NCBI GenBank assembly: GCA_022885665.1
Contig: JAGQDJ010000024.1
Coordinates: 372,001-436,000 of the forward strand
DNA from: Triops longicaudatus
Lineage: Eukaryota > Arthropoda > Branchiopoda > Notostraca > Triopsidae
Direction: 5' to 3'
Length of the DNA stretch: 64,000 bases
Shown here: positions 47,394 through 59,684 of the stretch, piece after piece
Position numbering within the stretch: position 1 is the first letter of the stretch
How the letters are laid out: each line of letters begins with the position of its first letter
Made by a program: the position numbers and the translations under genes
Notes under the pieces: generated by a model
The model's database searches: none
The model's input: the letters and a program-made list of their open reading frames with translations, nothing else
Told to the model about the DNA's origin: nothing

Positions 47394-50300
47394 ATGCCGA
47401 AAGTGTCCGAAACGGAGGCTAAGTTAGCCAATGATGAATCCATCAAGTACAACGAGACACACACCCCCGATGCTACTGCGGACGATCACCTGGCGCAGCA
47501 AAGTTACTCGCCTCATAGTACCACAGTGAATAACACGCCCTCACCGCATCACAATCGGTGTGAGAAACGACACTTAGCACCCGCAAGTGTGACAAACGAC
47601 TCTGACAACCCCAGTCCAGACGAGAGACCTTCTCTCGAGTTACAAGACACGGCTGTTTCGCCCGATTACGAAGCCGTTTGGATGACCGGGGCCAATAATA
47701 ACAACAACGCTATCAAACATTTGGCACGCGTTCGACGTATTTTATCTGCTTTACATCGTTTCGCCTACGACACCCTGCCCGAGACCGGTGACCGGGTAAA
47801 AGCGCTTATCGTCAACCTTATGGTGAGTGCATTTCAAAGTTGCAGTCATCTGCAGGGCTGTAAAAAGTACTTGGGTTACGGGTTACAGAAGCTTGAAAAT
47901 GTACCAGTAAACTAAGCTTACATACAGAGCTGCCCAGTTGCCCATCGTGCTTTTGGAAAAAAGTTTTTAAGTTGTGTAAGTAAGTCTTGTGAAAAAGGAC
48001 AGGATGGAATGGAATTGCAGCTTAGTGCAGCTGTGCCTCATATTTATTTCGTTAGATGTGGGAGCACACGTGTACAGGAGACGTTATTCTGCCAGCTGCC
48101 GTGCACCTGTGCCTCTTTCCACGCAGCAAAACAATTTATTTTCCATTTTTTCGTCTTACCTCGTCCCTCACATGGCTATGACAAACAATTATAGAAGATA
48201 AAACAATCACGCACCCGAAAACTTTAAAATAACTATTTTTTGGGGAATTATAGCTCCAACCTGACATTTTTCCCAAGCAACGGACTGACTTCCTCAAAAT
48301 CACCCGCAGTAGATTCCCACATTCAAAATGGAGAAAAAAGCCTTCTAATGCAATTTTATTTTCTTACAGAGCGGAGGAGTTGACGTGGAAGAGTTTCAGC
48401 AGCATTTGGAAGAAATTGCGCACTTTCCGGTCAAACCTTACGTGCTTCCGTACCTTAAAGCCCACTTGCCAGCGTTGCAACAAGAAGTCTTATCAATGGC
48501 CAAGTTGGCAAAAATGGTAAATACTCGCATTTATAACTCTCAGATTTAGCAACAAAGACGTTTTCAAGCTATTAAATATGAATTCTTTGCTACAGTCACC
48601 TCAACACTACTTGAAGCAATCAGACAGTCTCGTGTTGGACCCTAACTGCCAATCGGGCGATTCTTCTGATATCTTCAACACAGAATCCCACGATACCTCA
48701 CGGAAGCGAGTTGCCACTAGGTAAAGTCGACAAGAACAATAATTTCGATTTGCTGCACTTTTAAAAATTATAATGATGTTTCTAAAATATAATAATAAAT
48801 GTAAAATATGCAAAAAAAAAAATAAATAAAATATTAAATAATCACTGTTAAAAAAATAGAAAAAATTAATGAAAAAGCGCACTTATCTCACAGTACGATG
48901 GAATACGGAGACGACAGTCATAACTTGGCGTCTAAACGTCGGCACGCCTTTTTTGACATTTCTTCCCGGATACACAACACCGAAATGCTCTCTGTGAACA
49001 GTAACCACGAAGAAGCTCCACTAACGTCTGACTATTCTCCAAAAGTACGGACTTCGCCTACAGACGTGCAAGATCTCCGCAAAATTGGCACCAGTTCCTC
49101 AAGTACCGGTGGCACGAATCTCCCTTGGAATCCGATTACTCCAACCCGATCTCTTACCAACCTTTCTCGCGCTGGTATCGGTGTCGCTTCCAGTGGTTCT
49201 AGCGGAGGTTACGCCTCACCACCACTTATTCTCAACTCCTCTTTAACCTACGCCGAGTCTCACACAAAGAAAGTCGGAACAGAAAACGATCGCGATGAAG
49301 AATGGACCAACATACACACGGTATTTTATCTCTGTTCTTTTTTCCAGAATGTCACGTTCACACTACGCTCCTTACCTTCGACACCTATACACTAAGTGAA
49401 AATTAACCAAACAAGCAAAATTTACATTAAAAACTAAATAATAATAATAATAATAAATACACAGAATGCAGCCATCAATAAGCTATGCTTTACAATAGTT
49501 TCAAAAGTTACAAAAATGAAAAAATAAAACGCAAAATTAAATTAGAAGATTAAATTAGTTCGAAATGTGACACCGTAGGCGTGTACTAGCTGTTTTTGAG
49601 AAGCAACACTAATAAGCGCAAAATGAGGTCCATGTGAAAAGGTAAACTCGACAGGACGAAATTTCGAAGGTTAAGTGCGTAGTGTGAACAAAGCGCAAAT
49701 TCAATATGGACAAAAGAGGGTGAAAGGATACGAGGAGTTTGTCATCAAAGCGGCCTAGCGACTAATCTGTCATGTGGTGTTGACAGATGCTGAATTGCAT
49801 TTTAAGCATGGTGGATAAGACCAAACGGGCGTTAACGATACTGCAGCAACGAGCACCTACCACCACCCTTGAAAGTACCGAAAGCCACAGCTGGAAGCGC
49901 CGGAGTAGTGCCGACTTGTTTGAACCTGCCGAATTCAGACGCCAAGCCGGGGAGCTTATGGCTCAGACTTTAAAAGCCACTGAAGATCGGGTGATCGAAC
50001 TTAAACGTAAAGCAGGTAAACGTTTGTAAAGACTTGTTACAAAACACCCAAGTAATCTCATTTCTTTACAGAAGAAGCGGTACTTGACGTCAAGCGAGTG
50101 GCGCTGGCAGAATTGCAGCGCGCAATTTCTGCGGCCGAAGCGCGAGCTGTTGAGGCATTAACGGCTGAACGCCTGCGCAATGAAAGACTACTGGCTGAAG
50201 CGTGTCGCCCTACAGAGACGACTCGACCAACTGACAATAAAGAAGTAATATTTTATGAGTAAACCTAGTTTCCTTATCCTAACGAGTGTCGCCGTTATAG

Positions 50301-50651
50301 TGTTGCTGGAATTGCGGAAGGAAAGCAACGGAGACGTGCAGCGGTTGCAACACAGCGCGGTACTGTGGTTCCTATTGTCAACACAAGAACTGGGAAGTCC
50401 ACCATAAAGTTTGCGGCAAAGGCTTGTTACTAAACCACCACCAGACAGAAAGAATTCCGCCTGGTGCAGAATTCCTCGCTACGATGAGGGTGAGCACCTC
50501 GGCCGTAAGTGAAGTGCGGGAAACCTTAGCCAAACACGCGTTCCATGCCGCACGTACATTATCCAATACGCCTCATTGCGGCAAAAACTCAAAATCACCT
50601 AGTCCTGTACAAGCCCACGTTCCTAAAGAGGCCACCGTTCACCAGAATTAA
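47394..50651 (+). CDS. nvy: nervy/CBFA2T (ETO/MTG8) transcriptional corepressor
   Basis: Nuclear scaffold that brings HDAC/NCoR complexes to DNA-bound factors. Exons 47394-47822, 48370-48516, 48596-48720, 48894-49320, 49787-50015, 50072-50244 and 50301-50651 join in phase to 626 aa. Domains in order: NHR1/TAFH (VRRILSALHRFAYDTLPETG... into VDVEEFQQHLEE and FPVKPYVLPYLKAHLP), split by the first intron; Ser/Pro-rich linker; NHR2 oligomerisation helix (EEWTNIHTMLNCILSMVDKTKRAL); NHR3 coiled coil; NHR4 MYND zinc finger with C-x2-C, C-x2-C, YC-x3-C and H-x3-C all present (CCWNCGRK..., RYCGSYCQHKNW). A 78-residue tail follows the finger. The ATG at 47394 is preceded by a possible 5'-UTR acceptor, so further upstream exons are not excluded. 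It is tail-to-tail with NOP9. Confidence 0.96.
47823..48369 (+). other. intron splitting the TAFH domain of nervy (547 nt)
   Basis: GT (47823) to AG (48369). Reading through without splicing would end the protein after about 30 extra codons, at 47913-47915. No other element was seen. Confidence 0.8.
49321..49786 (+). other. nervy intron with (ATA)n repeat (466 nt)
   Basis: Intron within NHR2, between IHT and MLNC. It contains an ATA microsatellite at about 49437-49456 and is otherwise unremarkable. Confidence 0.8.
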
Positions 50652-51433
50652 CTCATCTCTTGTACAGACACAGGAATGTTCATAAAAAAGGTCGCAGGTT
50701 CCGTTCATGAATAGCTTGAAAAATTTATCTCGTGAGATCATTATGGGAAAATCCTAGTCGCAAATTGTTTTAAAACATAAATCACCCCTTTCCCAACAGC
50801 TACCCGAGATATAGCTAGTTGTCTGGGGAGCATTAGGAGGTTACGACATGTGTAATTTTTATTATTAATTATTATTACTAGGGGAATCTCTTATTCATAT
50901 TTTGCACTGGTATGTAAAAAAACTTTGTCGATGTAAAAGCGACAATTATGGCTAGCTTTACCAAAGATTCTAGAAACTGACCTAGTCAAATAAAGACCGG
51001 GAGGGTGTCAAAGTTATGGTTAGCAATTTTGAGTATATAATTCGGTAAGAATGTCAATAGCTGGGAATTTTTGTAAAAAGAAAGAATTTTTCTTGGTTGT
51101 ATGCTAGTTTCTAACTAAAACACGCATCGTGTGGCTACCTACCCGCATTACCCTTACTGATATACTAGGGCGTTTGCTGTGTGCTTTGATGCACAGAAAT
51201 ATTTGGATTTGATCTCAGTTCTGTGTACTCTCTTTTTTTTGCGAGGTTTGAAAAATCGAGGCTCAATTGTTGTGCACTTGAGCTAGCGAAGTTTTTTAAG
51301 TTCCTTTACCCTATTTTTTTGTTTGGCTCTGTAACCCCCAAGAAAGAAACAGAATGGGAGTTGTTCAACTTATAATACACCGTTCCTATGGGATTCAACA
51401 GTTATTGATTGTATTAAATTTGCAATATCAGTG
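50652..51433. other. convergent 3' flanks of nervy and NOP9
   Basis: AATAAA at 50989-50994 (plus) is a good poly(A) signal for nervy, about 340 nt after its stop. No coding region was recognised. Confidence 0.65.
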
Positions 51434-54099
51434 TTAGTCCGCTGACTCCTTTTCAGATTTTACTGTCGGGGCTGACACAAGGTCCTTGAATTGACCTTTC
51501 GTCTTAAGCTCCTTCGACTGTAACGCTTTCCAGTCTTCTTTCTTACGCTTGAACAAAGATAAACCGTACTTGCTTGTGATAATACGACCATACATGTTGC
51601 CATTCAACTGAGCTTCTTTAGAGCTCAGTTCTTCTGCAATTTGTACGCGAAGTTTGACACCCACAGCGTCCCATAAGGTATCTAACGCTCGCGAACCGAA
51701 TCGGGATGTTGCCAACGCTAAATAGCATCCCTTCAAAAATCAAGAAATAATTATTAAAACGAGTCAAGAAAAGAGAATTTCAGTGAATGCATATTTCTAA
51801 AAATGTTAATCATAATCATACATATAACTTTAATCATAAGAATAAACTAATAACAGTAATAAAGCAACAAAAACTATTAAATGATGAATAAATTTTTCAA
51901 TTAAAATATAAGCATATCTATGCCAATTAAATTCACGACTGGACTCAGAAAACTGAAGTAAAAAAAGGAAGTAAAACCAAGAAATACATTTTTGATATTA
52001 CAAACGAACTTAATAAATTCGAAATGTTGATAACTTAATGAAAATTACTTTCAATTTATGGACCATTTTTTCGCGATTTTTTTCTCCCACGAACGTGCTA
52101 GTAACGTAAGCATCTAACACATGACTGCCGTACATGCTCTCGAACATGGCCTGTAATTCTAAGATATCCATTTCCAACAAGCTATTCACAATCTGCGAAA
52201 GTGAACGTAAGAGATTTTGATTACCGGAATTATAGATAATATAAAAAATTTGATTACCGGATCTATAGATAGTATAAAAAAGTACCTTTAGAGGTTTGTT
52301 GAAGCCAAGTAACGTCTGGAGTAGCTGAGAGCCGATGTAGTTAAACTGTGTTTTGGCACCTGGTGTCGAGTCAATTGGCCTGGACAGGTTTTCATAAGTC
52401 AACATCCTGGCAATGGCAGGCGCTACTTTTATTTGCCTGTCCGCGGGTTCATTGCAGTGGAAAGCCGACATCAACGACTGTCAAAATAAAGACATCCACG
52501 CATAAGCATGCAAAAAAGAAAACGTCAACCAAGAGTTCAAACTGCTTACTTGCACAATTTTGCCTTGTTGTGAAGAAAGCCGTTTGCAAGCCGTCACCAA
52601 TGCCAGGATCACGTTTGTGCTATTCGCCTCAATTAATTCTTCGAAATAGGGGCTTAACTCGTCAACTATGGTTTCAAACTACAACAATTCGAACATCGAT
52701 GAGTGCTTTCTCTTTTTATTATGAAAGCTGCCAACCTGTTCAGTGTTTGTGACGTTGCCAATCAGCTTCGCGACAGCGAATTTTCCTTCTTGATGGGAAC
52801 ATAACGCCTTGAGCCGGTTTTGGAAATAAGATGTGTAAAGCGTCTCAAAATGTGCTGGAGTAGACAATCCCAAAGCTACTTCCAGCGTTCTTAAAGCGGA
52901 AGGTACAGAAAAAATGGCAGGCAGATCGCTTGCTCCATCTTGTCCTTCCAACGCTGGGAAAGATGTTGTCTGCAAAATGTTCAGAAAACTGGAACACAGT
53001 TTTGAACTTGCTTTATGGAGAACGCATAACAATGTTTGGAAAACGCCACATGCTTGATCCGAATATAGCAAATCTGAACAGAATAAAGACAAATCAGTCC
53101 AGAAAAATAACCCTTTGAATTTTTTAACCTGTTATTTGTGGCCAACCAATAATCCGCTGAGCAAAATCTTTCAATAACTCCTTAAATATTTCGTCGCGGT
53201 ACTTCGCTCGCTTGGCAGCAGGCTGACCGCTACCTTCGCTTTTACTTTCTTCGGCATGGCTACGTGAACGTTTACTTCGTAAAACGTCTTCGTCCACGTG
53301 TACACCGCTTAAGCACTGCAGCACTTGGCGTACGATATGACTTGCATAAATGTGGCTAACGAAGTCTTCGAAATTATTCATCGTATAGGATGCAACTTTC
53401 TTGAGAAAATCGCGGCAAAAGCCGGCATGTTTTCGCTGGTTCTCTGCGACTTCATTAACGTTTGGAACAGTAGAGACAAATTCCGCTTCTTCTTTGTCTT
53501 TCTTACGTCTTTTCTTTGCTGGCATATCGCCTTCATCCTTAGTTTCTTTGCTTTCCTTTTCCTATATATAACAACTCAGAATATGAAATTAAACACGAAA
53601 CAGTTTTACCTTGGCGTCAAATTCTTCTATCCGCTGGGTGGCAATTTGGAGTAACTTTTGTAAAACGTGGCTAGCAAAAGCGTCTGTAGCAATAGATCGT
53701 AAGTCTTCTTGAAAAGCGACACAGAAGCGTTCGAAAGGTTCGGGCTTGGCTATGGGCAGCAGTTTTTCAACCACTTTGGAAACGAGTTGGTTGCACGATA
53801 AATCTATTTCTTTTCCCTCACTTTGGCTGAACACATTATTGATAAAAACCTCTGAAAGTGATAGTTATTCTTAGTATTAATCGATAAAAATATCAGATAT
53901 TACCTTTGTCTTCTTCACTGTCAAACTCGTCTTTTAAACGCTCCATAACACGGACATAATAACTGTACGTTTCCTCATCAATATTTCTTCCTTTACCAAA
54001 AAGACCCCTTTTGCCATACTTTTTGGCATTTGACATAAAGGAACGCTTCTTTTTCGATTTCTTATTTCGCGTGTTATTTACACCCACGTGTCCTTCCAT
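51434..54099 (-). CDS. NOP9: NOP9, Pumilio-repeat nucleolar protein of small-subunit processing
   Basis: RNA-binding Puf-like protein of the 90S pre-ribosome needed for 18S rRNA maturation. Exons (minus) 54099-53904, 53851-53610, 53561-53129, 53073-52736, 52678-52550, 52477-52286, 52192-52049 and 51730-51434 join in phase to 656 aa, close to the usual size. The N-terminus is Lys/Arg-rich (nucleolar targeting) and then has SYYVRVMERLKDEF, typical of the family. Puf-like helices include LSCNQLVSKVVEKLL, DAFASHVLQKLL, HIYASHIVRQVLQCL, EGKFAVAKLIGNV and MYGSHVLDAYVTS. The end has LALATSRFGSRALDTLWDA and MYGRIITSKYGLSLFKRKK, matching the NOP9 C-terminus. An acidic/basic linker of repeated E/K/S interrupts the repeats around 53220-53270. 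Confidence 0.94.
52219..52284. repeat. 33-bp tandem duplication in a NOP9 intron
   Basis: Copy 1 at 52219-52251 (starting gattaccggaattatag) and copy 2 at 52252-52284 (starting gattaccggatctatag) share a 33-bp period. They fill about 70% of the 93-nt intron 52193-52285, and copy 2 reaches the splice donor. Confidence 0.8.
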
Positions 54100-55732
54100 T
54101 TTTGTAAACTAGTAAACTTGGAAGCACGTTTCATGCATGTGTGTCGTTTCACATCAGACAGTAGCGCCACTAGTGCAGAACTTGTGAAACTGTACCACTC
54201 GCTCATGCCCTTACGTAGCTTACATTCGTTAAAAGAACCCCATGCAGGAAATGTTACTTTTTATTGACCACGGTAAAAGGCTTTAACAACGATTAAGTCT
54301 TTGACTATCTTGTACTCACTTATACTCGTTCCCTCGCAAATTAAGCTTCTACCCTGTACGATTCTTACAGAATAACATAGGCTCAGGCCTTTTTTCTTAA
54401 TGCAGGTTGGCGACCTAAAACTTCTAAACAATGATACATAATTCTTGGACTTCATGTGGGTAGCGATGCCCATCGTTTGGTGGATTCGCTGTTACTTAGA
54501 CGAATGTATGACGAAAGGCAGATAATTCATAGGGTTTCACTTACAAATTTTTAGTTCAAAAAGATTCTGGGTAAATGTTATCTGGACGACATTCATAATA
54601 TTTTTTCTCATAACATCCTCCCTAAAATGTGCTAATATGGGCAACGAACGGCTCACACCGGTTTAACTAAAAAAAAAAAAAAAAAAAGACCCGGGACTGA
54701 AAGTTTACGTGCCATTTAACTACATGTACAAGTTCTGTGAGGTACAAAAATTATTTATCAGGTTACGTTAAATATGTATGTGGAAAAAGCTGTTGACTAG
54801 GAAAGTTGGGTTTCGCTAAGCAGGTTGCGGTTTGCTAAAAATAGTAGATTATCTATTTAAACAAGGCCATTGATTCGGAACCTTTCCTTGAAATTCCTAG
54901 TTTTCTGTTAAAAGCACGAAAAAAAGCAAGCACGTTAGTAAAAGAATTTAATCCGCGTTCAACTTCGATGGTACATAACAATGCATCGTGGTTGCACTTT
55001 GGTTCAGATTACCACTGTTCTATCAGTTTTAAATAGGGGTTAGCCCTGTAGTAAAGGCACAAAAGTGACAGCAAACGATACATTTTTGGGAAAACCTCTG
55101 AATAAGAACAGGGAACAAGCTTACTGGACAACCTAATACAGGTGCATTTCTAGAATTTCCTATTCACCAGAACATGGTTTTCAAGGTAGACAAGTTGAGT
55201 GTGGCTGTATATGGAACCTCTGAAGCTTATTTACTTGGCAACCGCTCTCGGGCAACCTGAAGTCCTACTTCACGTTGCGGTAAGGTTTACGACAAGTCAG
55301 CAGCAGCCGTAAGACCGCTGTTAAGAAGGTCACGTGCAGTTCAATTCAGTTTATAACAACCCTTCTTCCGTGCGTGACCAGCTCAGTGTTGGGATGTTCG
55401 TTATCGAGCGGAGACTACGGTTTTCAAGCTTACAACCCAAGAATATGGAGTGACACTATTACGGATTACTTCGGAATCAAATCCAATTACATGACGCGTA
55501 CGTCTACATTGCCTGTATACCAAGGTGGGTACCTAGTTCTTTTAACATAATTTTCCTTGTTAGTGCATTATGGGCTCTGGCCAAAAATCTACCCGTATTT
55601 GGTGCAGTACCACTGAAATGTGGGGCGCTAAATCGTATCAAATATTTAAGAGCGAATTTAAACACCTGGTTACACTATTGCCATTAACTACACACAATAC
55701 CATGGTTGCTAGGCGTTATAATCGTTTCAACT

Positions 55733-55760
55733 CCCCCTCCCCCCCCTCCCCCCCCTCCCC
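55733..55760 (-). repeat. C-rich tract; minus strand is a four-tract G-quadruplex motif
   Basis: C runs of 5, 8, 8 and 4 separated by single T bases. The minus strand therefore reads G4-A-G8-A-G8-A-G5, an almost ideal short-loop G-quadruplex pattern; the plus strand could form an i-motif. Confidence 0.85.
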
Positions 55761-57789
55761 TTTTTTCGCTTGAATGACTTATTGATTAGTCCAATTTCAG
55801 GTGTTCTCCGTGTAAAACCATCCTTAACTGAAGTGCACTAGTACGGAGTCCGTTCACAGCTAACACACTTTTTTCTCGCTTGTCTCTCATTGGTTGTGGG
55901 CTACAGAACCCTGTCAAAGTCAATCTACAGTTTACAAATCGATATTGAGCACCTTCACACACTACTCGCTATTAAATAAATGGCCAATAAAGCTTACCTC
56001 TTTCTCGTGTGACATCAATAAATCCTACGGGTAGCTGTGGTTATGAATATAGCAGGTTTATAAAACCGGCATACACGTTGCACGACTCGAAAATTATCAT
56101 GCGACTTGAAAATTATTACGTTAACAAAAACAAAGCCCAGCAAGTGAGAATATGGGTCACGAAACATTAGAAACTAACGTGTCAAATGTTTCTAACGCAA
56201 CAAAGAACGCCCAAGACAGTATAAAACCGTGTTTTCTAATAATTTTAAAGGTTTATTAAGTATGGCCGTTGGAGGCATTTTCACGCAAGGAACAGGGTTG
56301 TTCGGTCATTACGGAACGACCCACATCTTCTAACACGCGCAACAGAGGTGCTTACTGCCTCAGACAACATAACCATTTCTTACAGCCGAGAAAAACCTAT
56401 ACTAACCTCATTAAGAGGTAAACGATCCCATGTGCGTCCAGTTCTGCTCTATGTTCACGTCCAATTCTGCTCCGTGTAGTTATGCGCACATTTGACGACT
56501 CTACGTTTGACTCGGTTGGACTAGTCCACTGCATTATAATAATATGCAGTACAATGCCACATAAGTTGCAAAGTGGCACGTGGATTGCAGTCAATGTGTG
56601 TATCGCCAAAACTCGCTGACTAGACAAGTGAGGGAGACAAGTACGGGAAAAAATAATACACCAAATGAGAAGACATTTTTCAAAGCAAGGACTGTATTTG
56701 TTTTTGTATTTGCTTTCATAGTATGACAAACACGAAAAGCCAACATGTCTCCTATTTCACTACGTAATTACGCAAAGGAGAAATTGCACGTAGCTTTCAG
56801 AATACAACCACAAAGTCAGGCTACCTTTCAAGAACATGTGTGCGATCTCACCAATGATAAATCGGGCCATGCTTACGTTGCCGAACTTGTGCCAAGTCAG
56901 CCGAGTTAAAACCCTAGGCTTTCGCCTTTTCTCGGTACCTGATTCAATAAACATACAGAGGACACTATTTACACTATACTTTGTCATGTTATTTGCAATA
57001 AGCCACCTTAGCCAGTTAGCGACCAATTTTGAAATCTTGGGGAAATGTTTAGCGAAAAACTAGGTTAACTCACACTCAGCATTTCTTGGTAACTATCTTT
57101 ACTTCCTTATAATCACCATCCATGACCTCAATCAAAGTGGCCAAAACAGAGAAAAAACGTGTTAAAGGGTAACCTAATATCATTTTGAAATGCAACAGAA
57201 AAAAACTAAGTGAAGACCATAAATTTATCCAGAGAAAGAAGCTCTAATGACTTCGAGAAAAAAAAAGCTCGGATACATGGAACACCGTGGTAGCCAATTA
57301 GGGAGGCTTAAATCGTTTGGCCCAAAGGATGTTTTCATGTTTCCCTTTCGTTACTTGTTCATCTGCAAGAAATGGACGCTGAGTTGACCGCATTTGAAAT
57401 TGAATTCTCGGCGAGCAAAAAAATGAAACTAAGATAAGGTCTTTATTTACAGGTCAAGCATTATAATGCCGATGTAAAGCAGGAAAAGCACTGGAAAGTC
57501 TATTGAAGGAACAGTCAGTCTTTGTAAGACGATTTCGTCATCACAACAGTGAAAGCGTTTATGGCCAGTGCGTGGACAAAAGTAAAACTGCTTCTAAATC
57601 GGTGAGGCAGTATAAGAGAAAGTTCTCACGAGGTAAATCTGGGCTCTCCTTTGTTATGAAAAAAAAACAGCCTGTCCCCACTGGAGAAAATTAAAAACTG
57701 GGGCCCCATATAATCGCACAAGTTACTAAGCTTGCTACTTAAATGGGGCACTTGGAACATAAACTCCAGACGTATTAAACCAAAATTTA

Positions 57790-57910
57790 AAAATAACAAT
57801 GAAAACAAAATAAATAAATAAACTAACAATATTTTTTAAAAAATAAAAACAGATAAATAAAATAATAATAAACAAATAAAATAATTGAATAATAATAAAA
57901 AACAAAACAG
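57790..57910. repeat. A/T low-complexity stretch
   Basis: Dense AAATAA and AATAATA units without a fixed period; simple sequence. Confidence 0.7.
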
Positions 57911-58501
57911 AATTATCGAAAAAAAATCTGTAAAGAATAAAAGTTTGCGAAGATCGTTCTTAATTTAACTGAAAAGTAAATATCCAGTACCAAGAATCCG
58001 TATCCATAAAACATAACCGGAATTTACCAGATCTAGAGAACCGATTTACCACGACTAAAAAATAAACTCATTTTGAGGTTTTCAGGTTTTTGGGATGAAC
58101 ACCGACGAGATCTGTACGTATTACAAAGTCGGCGAAAGGACAAGAATCCTGTACTGAAAGAGAAAGTTATGCGGTTTTCCCTCTGTTATTTTTCTGGAAT
58201 CCTGAGTCAGAGAGCCTTTTAGCTGTGAAAGCGCTAAGAAACCACGCATCTTTGTTTTTATACCAAAACAATGCGTGATTGTTAGTCACCGTCGATTTTC
58301 ACGAGCTTGCGTAAAGTAATTACAGAACAAACTGCAATTTTATTCTTCGCCTGTAGCTTCGCTAAAGATTACAACTCTAAGTGAGTTTTCTTTCGTGGTC
58401 AAAGAGATCTTTCTTCTGCGAACGACGAGATGAAAGCGAGAACGACGTTATGCGCAAGGCACAAGATCAGGTACCACAACGCGCTTTTGGGGGCTCGGTG
58501 T

Positions 58502-58533
58502 TATAAAAGACACGTGGGTATCCGTGCGTTGCA
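58502..58533 (+). promoter_or_regulatory. TATA/initiator core promoter of the M28 peptidase gene
   Basis: TATAAAAG at 58502-58509 lies 31 nt upstream of the A (58533) in a gCAGTCtg initiator-like sequence, the standard TATA-to-start spacing. A CACGTG E-box occupies 58511-58516. About 118 nt downstream is a strong donor CACG|GTAAGTT (58652), marking a 5'-UTR exon 58533-58651. Confidence 0.6.
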
Positions 58534-58563
58534 GTCTGAGTGGAACAACCACACAAGAAAGAG

Positions 58564-58605
58564 ATGAGTGCAAGTCTCAGAAAAGTGAAGGTGTTTTTGT
58601 ATTAA
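58564..58605 (+). other. upstream open reading frame in the 5' UTR
   Basis: ATG at 58564 opens a 13-codon peptide (MSASLRKVKVFLY) closed by TAA, wholly within the proposed non-coding first exon. It could dampen translation of the peptidase; this is inferred. Confidence 0.4.
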
Positions 58606-58651
58606 ACTAATAAACAAGAAATACCAGTGACTACTGGCATTAATATTCACG

Positions 58652-59665
58652 GTAAGTTATGCAGTTTTTGTTCGTATCCCTAATTTGGAATTGTGCGAAT
58701 GTTCGAAATCGGATTATCAAAAAGTGTTACACCTCAAAATGGAGAAAATTATGTCTCGCATGGAGGGTATTCAAAAGTGGGTGTTGTCTTGTATTATTTA
58801 AATGGAGGGCAAATAAAATTTGTCATAAGGATGCGGGATGAAAGAAGGCCCACGGAAGTTGCGGTCTACATACACTTTTCTGAAAACCCGTACCGACCAA
58901 ATTTTCATTGCTATCTGTGACTCACAACTATTGGCTGCGCCAAGCCCATTAATGATCATTCTTAGGACTTCAGTGAGTATTTTCGGTTATAGACACTTTC
59001 GGTTTCTTTGTTGTTCTCTCGTCGTTTTCGGTTTCTGTGGTCAAATTAAAAACAAAACGTAATCATTATGGACAGGATACACAATAATCCACCTGCTCGC
59101 GTTGCATTCGGATTCTCATGACTTGTTTCTTGTACACACAGCAGTATTGTCCAACAAAGTTTAATGCAGTCTGCTACAGTTCCATGAGCTCGTAATGTTT
59201 CAGTAAAGTAAAACTAGGAAACAATTCATTCGCCGTTGTCAAGTTCCTTGGGTGATCGTTCCACAAACATTACTGTGCTCAACAGTGCAAAGCGGCGAAA
59301 GTGCCAGCAAGCAATGTCCGAAGACAATTCAAACACATCAAACTTAATTTGGATCTTAATTCTGAGGAAAGGAGGACAAGGGCAAAAAATCCCTTTTGAT
59401 CCTTCGCATGTCGCTGTAATTTCTCGGAGGATGCTAACATAGTTTACGAGGAGAAAGTTGCGCTAATGTGTAGTTAAACTAGAACCAGTACTATGAACTC
59501 TACAAGGAAAACGCGGTTCACCTATAGGGACAAGTTCACGATTTGCAATATCATCGCAATAAGTGTTGCATTAAATGGTCTTTTGTCTTTTTTTTCTTAC
59601 AACAGCAACGAGTCCACTTTACTTAAGGGGTATTGTCATTCATCTTTCCCTTTTTATTACTTCTA
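58652..59665 (+). other. 5'-UTR intron of the M28 peptidase gene
   Basis: From donor GTAAGTT at 58652 to the acceptor tattacttctag ending near 59666, 19 nt before the start codon. Open frames inside show no family resemblance. Confidence 0.5.
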
Positions 59666-59684
59666 GACTGCCCCAGCAATAAAA

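Larger units (their letters stand above)
54100..58501. other. intergenic region between NOP9 and the M28 peptidase
   Basis: No supported gene. It contains a poly(A) tract (about 54669-54687), a C-rich tract (55733-55760) and an AT-rich low-complexity stretch (57790-57910, AATAA/AAATAA units). A frame open through 55385-55524 is noted separately as weak. Confidence 0.6.

Noticed and set aside
58659..58920. Coding frames of 60-75 codons downstream of the proposed M28 5'-UTR exon
   Set aside because: They lie inside the proposed UTR intron, overlap in different frames and resemble no protein.
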